Source: Ananas comosus (Eukaryota > Streptophyta > Magnoliopsida > Poales > Bromeliaceae). Taken from it: a stretch of 64,000 bases of DNA. The stretch is from assembly GCF_001540865.1 (NCBI RefSeq), contig NC_033628.1, forward strand, positions 11,195,249 through 11,259,248, in the 5' to 3' direction. A program made the translations under genes and the position numbers. This document shows, piece by piece, positions 10,651-23,041 of the stretch. Each line of letters begins with the position of its first letter. Position 1 is the stretch's first letter. The notes under the pieces were generated by a model. The model was not told where the DNA came from. It saw only the letters and a program-made list of their open reading frames with translations, and did no database searches.

Positions 10651-12415
10651 TTTTTTTTTGCAACTAATTATTTTTTCTTCCAAACATTATTACGAATATG
10701 TTGTTTTGACATAAAAGTACGTTTTTTTTGGAACTGCAATTCAAAATTGTTAGATGTATATTCATTGAGCTATTAGAAAGAATGCGAAGGATAATTTATT
10801 TTTATATACGACAATTGGTTGGTTTGATTTGCTTAAGAATATAAAATCTAATAAATCTAATGTTAGGACTAGTTGAATAGAGCTATATGTGTAAGTCATT
10901 TACTTCTGAAGTATGCAAGTCATTTACTAGCTGGATAGTGTTAGGCTAGTTGGAGTGTGTTTTTTTGCTAGTAGTTTTGTAGGGTTTAATTGCTGGATTA
11001 TCTTTAATATCCTATATATTGTTTTAGTTTTTATTGACAAACATTAGTGCCCAGCGGAAACCAATTTTGCTAAACAAAAAGCTTTTATTTTTAGCTAATT
11101 TTTTTTTTATTGCAGCTAAATATTATTTTTTCTTCCAAATATTTCTATGTATATGTTTTTTTAACATAAAAGTACGTTTTTTTGGAACTACCATTCAAAA
11201 TTGTTTGATTTATAAACAGTTAAGTGTTCTCTAATTTGATGCATTGTGATGATTTGTGGAATAAATCTAATTGTCTAGATAGATTTGACATAATGGATGA
11301 ACATGAACAAAAAGTTGAAAAATATTTGATGTTTTATGTTATCAAATTTTATTATTTAAAGTGTTTTGTTTTATTCATAGACTATTAAGTTTTAATATAT
11401 CTTTATAACTATTTATTTATGTTTTAGCTTATGTTTAGAAATTTTTATAATTGTTGGTTACATATGCAGTGGAGTATTTTCTGATTAGTTGCTTAATGAT
11501 CTATTTTGTTTAAACAATATTGAGACACATTGTGATCTGTTTCGTTTAAACAGTTTTGAGACAGTGGATTAAGTGAACAAATTGAAATGTGATAAAGATT
11601 CTCAAAATGAGATAGTTAAGATCTTTCATGAAGAACTAGAGGCGTTTCGCAGGCAGATGGCTTATAAAAGTTGCTGGTGAAGAGAGTGGTGATAGCTCAT
11701 CGACTTCTTCATATGAAACGAGTCTTGAATGAAAGTATAAAAAACTATTTGTTAATTGTTGACGTCAATAAGAGAAAGTTGGTGATGCACACCAATGTAT
11801 AGGAGATATAGTTCATACATATGAAAAGTTGATCAAAAAGGTCAAGAAAGGGGAGATTTCCCCGGACATGACGGATGTGTCCGAGCTAGAGATCGAGAAA
11901 TTTTAGTGTGAGTTCTCCTCTAAAGCTTTGAAACTTGCTGAAGAGTTTGAAAAGCTATCAGTTAGAGTATCAACATATAGCAAGATAGCTGAGGTATGAT
12001 ATATTTTCGTTTTATGTTTTAAATAAATAAAAAATTACACTACATTTTATGCCAAGAATTGTGTTAATTTAATAATTTTTTAATTTCAGCACGGCGTAGA
12101 GGCTAGCCAAATCAATGTGCCTATTCTAGCGAGCATGCGAGAGCAAGAGAGGACGAGAACTTCAACCTGCCAAACTTTGAAAGAGTTTGAAGCATATAAA
12201 AAGTTCATATTGGAGAAAGTACATGTATAGTTTATTGTGGGCTACTTGGTCAAACGTAACCGGCACTTGCATGAGACTTCGTTTTCTAGATTTTGCTTAA
12301 AAATTTTGAACTTGGTAGAATCTCATGCACTAGTAAAACAATTGCTATACCAGTGCCACTGCTCACTTGTAGTGCTTTGCATCTCATAGCATCCTCAGGA
12401 GTATGTTTGCTTGCT
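10651..12415 (+). repeat. Tandem 1.76 kb duplication, unit 2
   Basis: Second unit of the tandem pair. It begins inside the GCCCAGCGG-type module, so it lacks about the first 85 bp of that module, and ends after the words GCATCCTCAGGAGTATGTTTG, which also close unit 1. Confidence 0.85.
11634..12235 (+). pseudogene. Decayed two-exon fragment of an unrecognised gene, copy 2
   Basis: Near-identical to 9868-10470, sharing the same in-frame stops in the first block, so the inactivating changes predate the duplication. The donor after KIAE and the TTTCAG acceptor near 12089 are both retained. Function unknown. Confidence 0.55.
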
Positions 12416-12464
12416 ACGTTTTCACTGGCCTACTCGTAGCAATGCAACTTACTGGTAGTACTAA

Positions 12465-12892
12465 GGGGGTGTTTAATTAGATGTAATTACAAATATAGTA
12501 TAGTTAAAGATTGATGTAGTTGAAAATACAGCAATTACAACTATACGCATTTTGTTTGGTTGAATGTAATAGAAAGCGCTGCAACTATAAATAATTTGTT
12601 TGGTTGTATGCAGTTTAGAAATAATTTTTAAAATATTTTTTGTTTTAAAAAAATATTTTTTGTTTAAAAAATATTTAGGGATGTAAGCTTACCATTTGCT
12701 TAAAGTTATTACACTTGAAACTACGGTCAATTTGAGTGTAGTTCCAACTATTGCAGTTGGGCCTCCTCCTGTAATTCCTATTGCGGCAGTTGGAGTTAAA
12801 TACATTAAATCAAATATCGAATTTGTACTTGTATACAATTACAACTGTAGTACAGCTATAACTATGTGCAACCAATGGTCCCTAAGTGCAGA
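12465..12892. mobile_element. Tourist-like MITE, family A copy 1
   Basis: 428 bp flanked by TAA (12462-12464 and 12893-12895). The left end reads GGGGGTGTTTAATTAG, and the right end is the complement of GGGACCATTGGTTGC. Internally it matches 53262-53702 in the same orientation, including ATAAATAATTTGTTTGGTTG and a subterminal TTGCAGTT segment. No coding capacity. TAA duplications and G-rich termini fit PIF/Harbinger MITEs. Confidence 0.75.
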
Positions 12893-12895
12893 AGT

Positions 12896-13756
12896 GGCAT
12901 TAAAGGGCTGCCTTGGGGAACTGTGTTATTGCATCTGAACTACAATGTGGTTTTAGTATCAGAAAGCCTAATACAATCCGAAAAAAATTTCAGAAGGAAA
13001 AAATTATTATTCGCTTCTATCTGACGAGATATTTTTTAAAGTTATTTTTACGAACTTGTTTAGTTCTTGATATTTTTTTAATATGTCGGAAAATTTTTTT
13101 ATGTTTTATGATAAAAATATGACGTGGTAGGAATTAAAATTTTCTATGAAATTCTATATTCGTAGAATTTCAGTTGTTATTTTTTTAAGACAAATTTGAT
13201 TTAGGAGTGCTAAAATATTGTCCTGCAAATTTAATATCTATTCTAAAAATTTAAATTGAGTATAGGAAGTACATAAAGTTAAGAATTTTCTGAACTTAGG
13301 AATATTTAAATTCAAATTCATTGCTTTATTCTGAATTCAAATGCAAATCTAAAACCAAATTCAAACCTAAGTATGAATTTAAACCTATTCCCAAAGTCCA
13401 AAGTAAATTCAGTTTTAAACCAAATTAAAAATGCAAATCCTGAATTGAAACTTTAAATTCGAACTTAATTCAGTGTAAATTTAAAGTTAAATTGAAATTG
13501 CACAGCAAAATTTAAATTGAAATCGTAATTCAACTCAAAACCTAAATTAAAACCTAATTCCAAGTTTAAAATTAAGTTACTTTTGAAATTTGATTTTCAA
13601 ATTGAAATTTAAAATTTTGACTTGAAATTGCAAGTCAAGTCTGATTGATCTCTGAAGTCTAAAGTGAAGTCTAATTTGAATCTTAGGCCATCTATAACCA
13701 AAACCTGAATATGACAGTTGTTACCCAACCAAAGCTGAGTAAAATCGATTTTAAAG
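12896..13756. other. AT-rich spacer and degenerate AAATTCAAA-type repeat
   Basis: From about 13270 the sequence is dominated by drifting short words (AAATTCAAA, AAACCTAAATT). It looks like an old short-period repeat or the body of repeat R. No gene seen. Confidence 0.5.
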
Positions 13757-14214
13757 CTGATTCTGAATGCAAGCTAAATGGACCCAAGCTTAGGCGACCC
13801 TAAATCCAAACCCAACCCAAATTGGAGCTTGAATGATATTGGCTTTATTGAACCCAAATCACATATGCCTTATCCAATAAATCACATATGCCTTATCCAA
13901 TACAAACCCGAATTTAAACCAAGTTCGAAACCAAACTCAAATCCAAACCACATTGACCAAACTCTAACGCAAGCCTAAAGCCAAATCGTATGAACTTCAA
14001 CCAAAATTTCAAACCCAATTTAAACCATATGAATAATGATCCTAATCCAAATCAATCTCTTCACGCAATCATAGCCTTAGGACCTTCTTCAAACAAAATT
14101 CTTAAGAGCAGATTAGTTCAGACCCAATTCCCTAGCATATACTACCAGGATCAAATCACGACAGTATTCAAACCCAATCAAGCTCCTTCTTTTGCAATAA
14201 AAGTATTTTTTTAA
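13757..14214. repeat. Dispersed repeat R, copy 2
   Basis: Aligns with 1975-2420. It contains a small internal duplication of AATCACATATGCCTTATCC at 13857-13895. No coding frame is convincing. Confidence 0.65.
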
Positions 14215-14223
14215 AAAAAAAAA

Positions 14224-14757
14224 TCGGCCAATTTGTATAAAAAAATTCACTAGTTTTGAAATTTTGCAAAACTAGACTACATTTTGGATTTTGTAGATTC
14301 AAGAGAGGAGAAGCAGCAAGGGACATCGGAGAGGGGACAGTCAAGAGAGCGGAAGAAGATTGCCCGACGGAGGAGTGGCATATTGCACTGGTTGACACTC
14401 GTTGCATTGTGAGTAGAAGAAGCTGCACTGGTATGAGGTACGTATTGTAATTTGAAGTGTTGTTCTACCGTTTTTCTTTGCGTTGCATCATTATTTTCAT
14501 TGTTGTCTGCGTTTTCTTCCTAATATAGCTTCAAAATATTTATTTTGAAAAAATCGAAAAGCAAATCTTGAGGCTGGTGAATAAATTTGGTTTGTTTCCG
14601 AAGGCTTGAAGGTTGCATAATCTGGCAGAGGTGGACGGAGACAGAAGGCATTTTCGTTAGGTGGCGAGAAATCCGAACCGAATTTGCAAAATCTAAAAAA
14701 AGGGTTTAGTTTTGCAAATTCTCAAAACTTTGAATTTTTTATACAAATTGACCATAT
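14224..14757. mobile_element. Inverted-repeat element with GC-richer insert (possible Pack-MULE)
   Basis: Left arm GCCAATTTGTATAAAAAAAT and the following 60 bases pair, at roughly three quarters identity, with the reverse complement of 14690-14757, which contains TATACAAATTGACC. Between the arms (14290-14680) lies a GC-richer segment unlike the surroundings, with a 64-codon open frame and a GTACGT donor-like site after GGTATGAG. Long inverted arms around gene-like DNA are typical of Mutator-like elements that capture exons. A 9-bp target duplication could not be fixed. Confidence 0.45.
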
Positions 14758-15190
14758 TATGAAGAGATGGTGAACCAAAGGGAGAATTTGATTAGTTGGT
14801 TACATGTCTATTAGTTTACAGCAGAGTAGGAGTCATTTGGTTTAATGAAACCGCTGGGGGGGACGGATTTGGTTCATGCTCATCTTGATCACAACAAAGA
14901 GATTCCCCCTGTTCTATGGGTGATACCGTAACCAAATAGCTTATTTAGATTGTAGTTTAATGGTGAGAAATGGACAGATTAATTCAGTAGCTCTTTATCC
15001 CATTTTTATTTGAACTATCAAAAGAATTTTTTTATTAATAGAATTAAAAAAATACTATAATTATAAAAAATAATTTTAAAAAAATTTTATTTATAAAACT
15101 AGTTTTATACAATGAATAATTTACCGCTTTTTAAATGTGGTAAATCGTTTATCGTTTTCTGAAAATGGTAATACTTAATACTATGTTTAA

Positions 15191-15472
15191 GAGTCGTTTC
15201 GTTTAAGAGGTATAATATTTCAAAAATATTACATATTTTATATTTGAAATGACAAGTTTGCTACTAACTTATCAAGTCTTTTGGGTTGGAAGCTTAGAAA
15301 GAACTAGTATATATATATTTTTAATGGACCATTAATAATTCTCATCTTGTATGAAAATGAAAATGCCTCCTTTTACAACTATCAAAGTTGAACTGAATGA
15401 TAGACATTTGAATATTTTTAATAGAAAATATGAAGGATTGCCAAAATATTACAAATCAAGCCAAACGACTCC
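15191..15472. mobile_element. MITE, family B copy 1
   Basis: The ends pair as GAGTCGTTTCGTTTAAG on the left and the complement of AGGAGTCGTTTGGCTTG on the right, followed inside by TAATATTTC/TAATATTTTG. The interior matches 61389-61650, with shared features such as the motif ATCAAAG and a TCATTTTCAT-like block. AT-rich, without coding capacity. Confidence 0.6.
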
Positions 15473-16643
15473 TTAGTGTTTAATTTAATTTATACATCCT
15501 TTGAAGTTCGAATATAAAAAAAAAGGAAAAAATATATAAATTTGGTGAAATTGGTAAATAATTTAGTCTTTAGAAAGCATGAATGATTTGTCACTTTCGC
15601 ATATATCTAGTTTTACAAAAAAAAAAAGAAAAGAAAAAAGGATATCGATTCTTATAATTAAAAAACACTACAGGATTTTATTTGCAGACACATATCTATT
15701 TTGTATATTCCGTGCACTTGGTGTATCGTAGACCAAGTAAAAAAATATATAATTTTACTTTAATAGAAACATAAAACATACTGAAAAAATTAAATCTTAA
15801 TTTTTGAATTGTTTATAATTAATCTTCTAGGGGTACCATGTATAATATTGTAAACGGCATCCAATACACTATGAATTGACAATGAAAATATTGGGTGCAC
15901 CTGTTGCAGTGTATGTTATAAATATGTTCTATTTCAATTCAGTCTACCAAGGAGATATTCTCTCAATGTAACATGTGTTTTCTTTATATTTTTCTCTCTC
16001 AAGAAGTATGCACCGTACCTTTTCTCTATGCTCAACTTCTCTTATTGAAAAATTGCTCTATTTTTTTTTCCAAACAAACGACATGACTATTTTTTAAAAA
16101 ATAAATTTAAATTAAATAATTATACATTTTTAAAAATACTTAATATCTTACTGTTCTAAATTATGAGTGAAATATATTATATTTAAAGTTTGAAAGTACT
16201 TTTTCTCTAACTTTATTTTTTATTTAATATTCTCATTTAATATTCTCTTCTCTCTACAAATAAAAAAATATATATTATATAAAAATTAATACTTACATTT
16301 GATTCAATTAGATGACTTGATATAATATATAATATAATAATTATGAACTTAAAAGTCGCACTCTCGCTGCGAAGCTCGGAAATAATTGTAACTAAAAGAG
16401 CACAATTGGGAGAAAACATCTAACCGTCCTAAAGATCCGAGCCATCTCCATTAACTGAACATCGAGTAAGGTCCACAAAAGAAGTGTCCGGGAAGCGAAA
16501 AAAAAAAAAACAAAAAAAAAAAAGCAAATGATAAAAGAATCAATGACTGGAGAATGAAAATTTGCGCTTCCCTTTCTCTCCAAATAACCATCCTAAAAAC
16601 AAAATTGATCATCAAATAGAGCTAACACTGCACGCGAAGCTCT
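15473..16643. other. AT-rich intergenic region downstream of ESV1
   Basis: Holds homopolymer A runs (16498-16522) and no gene. The part nearest 16644 will include the 3' untranslated region of the ESV1 gene, which is transcribed leftwards. Confidence 0.5.
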
Positions 16644-19600
16644 TCACTCGGGAGGGGTGGTCGGCGAGTCAGGCGGATCACGCGGCGAGTCAGGCGGATC
16701 ACCCATCTGCTGCGGCGGCGGGGAACCAAAGTCCAGACTGGGATATACTCCTGGCGGCCTTTCAAGAGGTTTTATGGACAATAATTGCGTAGAATCCCCC
16801 ACCACATCCGCCCATCCGTAGTGAGGTTCAGCCCTTCGACAATGCGGTAAAATAAACTATTAGTTTCATATCTAAAAGGGTGATTTCACATTGCAAGAGG
16901 AAATAGAGAGCATCTTACTCATAAGAGGTCTCTTCATCCATAACTATATCCCAGCTTTCTCCTGTAGTGCTTTTTCCATATTTATGTACTGCCCTGCCAC
17001 AGAAAATCAATTAGAGCATTATATTTTGCCAATAGAGCGCAGCAGAAAATTCTCATTGTAGTGATTAGTAAAATTGAGAAAGAGAAAACAAACAAGAGAA
17101 CGATGTTTCTGTCGATCTGACGGTTTCTGCTATGCATAAATAATTGTGTTTATAGCAGTTTAACTTCTCCTCCCAGAAAAAAGTTCTTACGCTGCATCTA
17201 GTGAGATGTGATTATGAGCTCAGTTATTAGAAATCATCTATAAACCACAATACGCTGCCATGGTTACAATGACAAATGAGCTTGCGGTATTTGTGAAGAT
17301 GAAATGAAATGGACATAGAAAGGATAACAGAATGGTTTGGTTTGTGAAAATGAAATGAAGAATTACGTTACAGGCAAAAAGTTATTCTCAATAGCAATAA
17401 AAACCTGGAACTTTTATGTACGGCAGAAAAGAAAACTAAAGATCATGAGAACAGGAGACTGGATGTCTAACAAATTAATGGAAGCTGCAATATCAAGTGC
17501 ACCTCATGCTATTACTATAATTGTAGACTGTAGAGAGATTTAATTGTGGACAAACAGGTCTAGGATTGCGGATAAACTAGGAACCTTCATGGCCTCTTCA
17601 AGTTACTTAAGATACAAATGAAGTAGAAGGGCTCACACAAGAGAAAAGGTAAAGTTTTGAGTACATACCCATTTCCAAAGTGCTCTTCTCCCCAAGTTCT
17701 TGACCAACCTACACGCATCAGAAGGCCGGTAATGAAACTGGTACGATAATAATCAGGGATGGACTTAAAAAGAGTAAGCTATTGAGTGAGTGAAATCTGT
17801 ACTGAAAAGTTAATTTGCCAAAACGGTACAATAAGTTTATAATTACATTGTCAAAACAACTGTTCAAAAATAGTGCAACTAAATAGGATAATCGATATCA
17901 GTTATCTCATACACTGGAATTGTACAAGAAAGCTTATGCAGNCCCCCCCCCCCCCCCCCCCCCAACCCAAAAAAAAAAAACGATGACTTCAAAGAGAACA
18001 ATCAGCTTAGTCTGGATATACTTAGTGTATCATGTAAGAGCTGAGTTCTTGAGACCAACTAGGAGGTGCAACAAGTATAATCCACAAATATATACTATAA
18101 TTATAAAGCTAAAAAAGCTGAATCAGCTCACATGCATTGGTACTAGCCAGCATTTGATAGGTAGAAGACAGAGGTTCAGCAACCAACATGGTATAATAGC
18201 ACAAACTAGAAGGCAAGCTCTCCATGCATACTTGGAAGAAAGTCACATTTTTGAGTCAATAAACAAGGATCACATAAATTACTGCTAATGAGATGATTCG
18301 CACACAAAGAGAGAATTTATGCCAGCTTATATTTTAAGGGAAGAAGCATACGTTCACCAGATGGAGATACATGCCATGTCTCCCCTTGCCGTGAACCTAT
18401 GCCGGAAAAAAACTTCTCCTCCCACTTGTCTCCCCACCGCGTGCCTAAGTCGGTTTCGGCCCATTTATCTGTCCTGTAAAAGAAGAGCAATTTCAATATA
18501 ATTTGCTACTTCACCTCCAAAAATCATCTAAAAGACTAAGAAAAGTAAATTAGCAGGGCTATTAAAGAACGGATAACAGGTGATAATGTGTTCTTGATAA
18601 GCTTCCACCAAAGAGAAGTTTCTGTAATTTGCAAGGTTCAACAAACAAAATAATCCTTCAATATGCACAAAGAAAATTTGCATTCCAAGAATAAGCTTTA
18701 TCAACACATTTGGAACATTTCAGGAGAGAGTACATAAAGAAACTAATCATTGCACCTTTTTTTAACACTATTACTGATGGTTACACTGCATAAGATAATT
18801 AAGATGGAAATGTTCTGTAGGATTTCCACTACTTATTGTGTGTATAGAATGCATATAAAAATTACGACTCATGCAATAAAGCACAACTCTAGTTGCATAC
18901 TACATGAGCTAGTTGATGTCCTCTTGTTCTAATTTACCTGGGAGTTAATTTAGAATTTCGAAGATAAAGAACCAAAGCCTTATTATGGATTTAAACCATT
19001 TGACAAGCGAACCTTCCCAGACAATAATTGGAAGAAATAAGAAAAAAGGATTAGTTTCACAATCCTCAACCAACTATTAAGCTAAAGGAAAACAAGCTAA
19101 CCACTTAAGCACGTATCCTCGTCCATCATAATGTTCCCCCCACTTCTCCCACCACGATTGTTCATTCAGCCTTCCATATTTATGAGCTCCTTTTTCCGTC
19201 CAACCTTTTGCATCATACTTTTCCCACCTAAAGAAACAGGAAGTTGATGTTGCAAACCATTTGTCTATATACAAGCACAAGTAATGAAATTTGAAGACAA
19301 AAGTATAATCTTACCATTTTTCATACCATCCAGCTTTTTCTGTGCCTGATTTTGCTTGTTTCTCTGCACTTCTTTCTATTCTCGCAAGATTACTGTAGTC
19401 GTCAATTAGGCTCTTATTATACGTTTGCATGAACAACTAATGAATTTTACCAAAGAAAATTAAGAAAATATTTTTATTTCAAAAAATTATCATCCATAGA
19501 CTATTTCTTTTTACTCTATTCCATAAAAACTGCCAAAACCATCTAGTTCTGACAATATGTAACTAACCCTAAATTACCGTACCTCCATTCATCTTGGTAC

Positions 19601-22002
19601 AGAACCTCTTTCCATGTTTCCCACCAAGAATCTCCTTCAGCATTCTTGCCAGATTTCTCTGCACCTGTAACAGTACATAAATAAATCAATATTAGACGAC
19701 AGGGGAATAAAATGAAAAAGGGTTTAAATTGTTCTCAAGCCTTTTCATATGGGTCTACTAACCAGAATAGCTAGAACAGAAGTATTCCGGGTTCATCACT
19801 GATGTTATCTTACCTAACAAAGCCACTCTATTCATTCTTTGAACTAAGAAAAAGATCCCAGTCAAACAAAAACTAGCTTTTCCCTAATATACACCCACAG
19901 CCGAAAAAAGAAATGATAAGAGACAGTGATTTGATACTCGATTATATGTCACATGAAGTGAAAATAGTTGTTTGGGTGACCATTGTTTTGCAGTCAATAT
20001 AATTGTTTTAAACAGGCCAGTTTTTTGAACATAATGTAATTGTCATGTTTACTCCACCCTAGGTCCATTCACATGCAGGCAAGGAAACAAGAACTATAAA
20101 ACACACGCATGCACAGGCAGTCACCTGCACGCACACGCACATGCACACATACAAAGAAAATGGCATACCTAACTCCTTATATCCAGTCCAATCACTTTTC
20201 TCCCACCACTGTAAAGTAGATCAAGAATATCAATTTACATGGATTGATACATAGAACACTATCCAAAAGATAATGATAAATCATTTAAACTAAAGAGTTC
20301 ATAATTGTTAAATGAAGAAACTTTAAGCTTCGCTCATAATTGATTTACTATAAAGCTTATATGAGTTCCATTGTTCAACTATAAAACAATCAAGCTCAAC
20401 TTCATAGTATTTTCATCCATGTATCTCAATATCAGAGAACATGTAGAAGAAGTGAGAACCATATAATCCTGTGCTATTATTTTAATATTTTTTTTAGTCA
20501 AGAGAGGGAGCAAATATCATTTTCCCAATAAAGGTAGTAATCTACAGAAAATGGAACGGCTTTTCTCAGTGAAATCCTATGCATATTCAGCGTCAAAAAA
20601 GGATTCAGATATTATCCAAAAGACAAAAGAGGGTTGAAGCTGAGCAAATATTTAGAAGATTAAGATTAATGGCGAACATTTTGTTCAATAGATGTGGCAT
20701 GCAAACTGTTGGGATAAAATACCGGGGCCAAAAACATACAGTTTCAGTCCACTCGACAGAACCATCATGGCTTTGACCTCCCATCCGAGCCCAACGACAC
20801 CTATATCCGTTGTCACCAACGTCTTCTCCACTCTGCCTGTACCATGTACTGCCGTCTTCATTTACGCCAGACTCGTTCACCTTCTCATCTAGCAAGTTGA
20901 TTCCCCAGTCCTTTTCACTAGCAATACCAGTGTCTATAAGGGAGATGCCAAAGAAGCACATGTACTTACTTAGAAGCAAAACCTGATGTAGCTAGAATCG
21001 TTTGAAGATACAAAATGCGGTGTTCTGTTTTTGACAGAAATCTCGGTGCACAGATGCGGGAATAGGATAAGCATGGCAACCGCTCTAGAAATAAGTAATT
21101 TTTGAACAAGATCAAAGAGATATGCTCATGAACATTATTTTTGAGGCAAAAGAAACACACCTCTCTTAGGCGGAGTGTCGCGAGATTGAGGAGCTGAATT
21201 TCTCGCACTGCAGCGGAGGTAAAACTCTTGTTTGAAAAGCCTCTGGCAGCTACCATAAAACCACAAATCTTTTATTCAACAACAACCCTCTAGAGCAAAG
21301 CTGAATGATTTTGTAGCAAAATTTACAGCTAATTAGTTAATTAAACATACGGAATACAACACGTGAGAGTTGAAGTAAGGTTTTGCAGAGCATAGTGCAT
21401 GAAAAGCACGTTTAAGCATCGATTAAATCAAATCAAACAGATACAACATTGTTGAGCGAAAAATAAGTCCACACACTGCAGAGATAACTTGTATCTAATT
21501 GAGACATAGAAGTATCAGAATCAACACGTCTGATATGCTGCAGAAACCAAATTTATCAAACCGTGAAAGGATGACACCGGCATGTTTCGGGATCCCTTGG
21601 TGTCATCCAAAACCAGCATAATGTACCTTAAATCTAGGCATCGCAAACAAATTCCAAGAAACGAGCGAAGCTTCGAGAAGCTTCGAGAACAAAGTTCATG
21701 GGATAAAGAACATCGAAGCTTCCAGAAACTTTTGCGTACCGCGGCGAAGGGAAGGGAAGCTTCGTCGCGCGGTTCCTGTGCTCGATGCCCCACTCCTCGG
21801 CCCTCTCCGCCGCCGCCGCATTGACCACCCCCTTGCCGAGTCTCCGGGGCTCCGACTCGGGGCCGCCGCACCACCGGATCGGCTCCCCGAGCCACCGCTG
21901 CTTCCGGAAGTCCACTTCCCGCGGCGGCGCCGGCGCCGGCGAAAGCTTCCCCATTTTGAGATCGAACGGCGGAGCCGCCACCCCTCGCGAGCTCGCGGCC
22001 AT
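16644..22002 (-). CDS. EARLY STARVATION 1 (ESV1)-like starch-binding plastid protein
   Basis: Eleven exons, all GT-AG with matching phases: 22002-21740, 21249-21161, 20933-20740, 20208-20169, 19664-19583, 19392-19315, 19227-19102, 18473-18352, 17708-17669, 16993-16919, 16833-16644; 1299 nt, 432 aa. The start at 22002 has a strong ATGGCC context; an in-frame Met lies 32 codons upstream. After an N-terminal region expected to act as plastid transit peptide, the protein is a long series of Trp/acidic modules, e.g. WWEKSDWTGYKELG, WWETWKEVLYQDEW, WYEKWWEKYDAKGW, WWEKWGEHYDGRG and RWGDKWEEKF. This is the hallmark of ESV1/LESV (the Arabidopsis ESV1 locus was once misnamed 'inactive purple acid phosphatase-like'). 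Family knowledge: they bind starch glucans in the chloroplast and organise granules, controlling the timing of starch turnover. The C-terminus carries a duplicated DPPDSP heptad (16663-16704). LESV is the alternative, judged less likely. Confidence 0.9.
17941..17963. repeat. Poly-C run beside an N in an ESV1 intron
   Basis: A run of about 21 C follows an ambiguous base at 17942, in the intron between the exons at 18352 and 17708. Long C homopolymers are rare in plant introns; a sequencing or gap-filling artefact is likely. It does not affect coding. Confidence 0.7.
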
Positions 22003-22520
22003 CTGCGTTTCCCAGAAGCCGAGAGGATAAGAAGCGAAGAACTCTTCTCGGTCTCCGCCGCTTCTTGGAACTGTAGAAGCGCTTCTGGGGGAAAGCAAAA
22101 GGGGAGAGGAGCGAGTGCTTTGGCCTTTGGTTGGGGGGGGGGGAGGAGAGCGAGAGAACGAAGAAGAGCTCGCCGATTCTTTAAATTAAATTAAAAAAAA
22201 AAACAAAAAGATAAAAAAAAAAAGAAAAAAGAAAAAAGAAAAAATAGTTTTTGAAAGAAAAAAAAAAAAAAAGGAAAGGGGAAGACGAAGAGCGGGGGCC
22301 AGTGGGGCCCGCATTTATGGAGGGAGTGAGGAAACCATACACGTGAGCAGGGGTGGTGGGGCCCGCGGTTCACGCCGATTGTGGTGGGTATGGTTCGCGG
22401 TGGGCCGGGCCGGATCTGGAACGTGGCGCGGCTGGGGCCGCTTGATGCGGTGGCGCCATTTTTGTAACGGAAGAGACCGCGAGGATCACGCCCCCCGGAT
22501 ATCTAGAAATTGAATTTGTT
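22003..22520 (-). promoter_or_regulatory. ESV1 5' leader and promoter region
   Basis: Immediately upstream of the ESV1 start the minus strand is CT/C-rich (C-run from the G-tract at 22132-22143), then T-rich (22190-22275). Further up it is GC-rich with GGGCCC and CACGTG-like words (22338-22343 reads ACACGTGA). No clear TATA box, as is common for plastid-protein genes. Confidence 0.45.
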
Positions 22521-23024
22521 TTTCTTTTTTCTTTTTTCTTTTTTCTTCAGATTATTTCGAAATTTGATTTGTTTTATAATCTTTTTTTTCTAATAAGTTT
22601 TCTATAACTATCTGAATTTTCGGCTATTTTCGGGTAGTCTACTAAATTTTAAAATTTTTTAAAATTTTAGTATCTGATCTGTAACTTTTTATGATTTTAT
22701 TATATTAATTATCTAAGTTTATATTTAATATTTAAACTGTTCATTAATATAATTTTAAACTTTTTGGGGCCAAATATTCAATTTTTAAAATTTAGATAAC
22801 TTCCATAGTTAGTGAATATTTATGTAACTTTTATGCGTATATTCTTTTCCTTTTTAGGACGAATAAACGAATGCGAGGGCAAGAAGGTGTGAGAATCGTG
22901 CTGGGCGCTTATGCATCACGTGGATAAGCATAGGGATAGAACGCGAGAAATGTGTCCATAGTTAGTGATCGGTGATGATTTGTCGTATGTTAAAATAAAA
23001 AAAAATAGGTAAGTTTTCCATCCA
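22521..23024. other. AT-rich intergenic spacer
   Basis: No gene or repeat with clear borders seen. Confidence 0.5.
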
Positions 23025-23041
23025 AAGAAATGGTGTTTTCA

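Noticed and set aside
17920..18288. 122-codon open frame containing a poly-Pro stretch.
   Set aside because: It runs through an N and a poly-C artefact in an ESV1 intron and continues through intron sequence.
21778..22194. 138-codon plus-strand open frame, Arg-rich.
   Set aside because: Antisense of the GC-rich first exon and leader of ESV1; no recognisable motifs.
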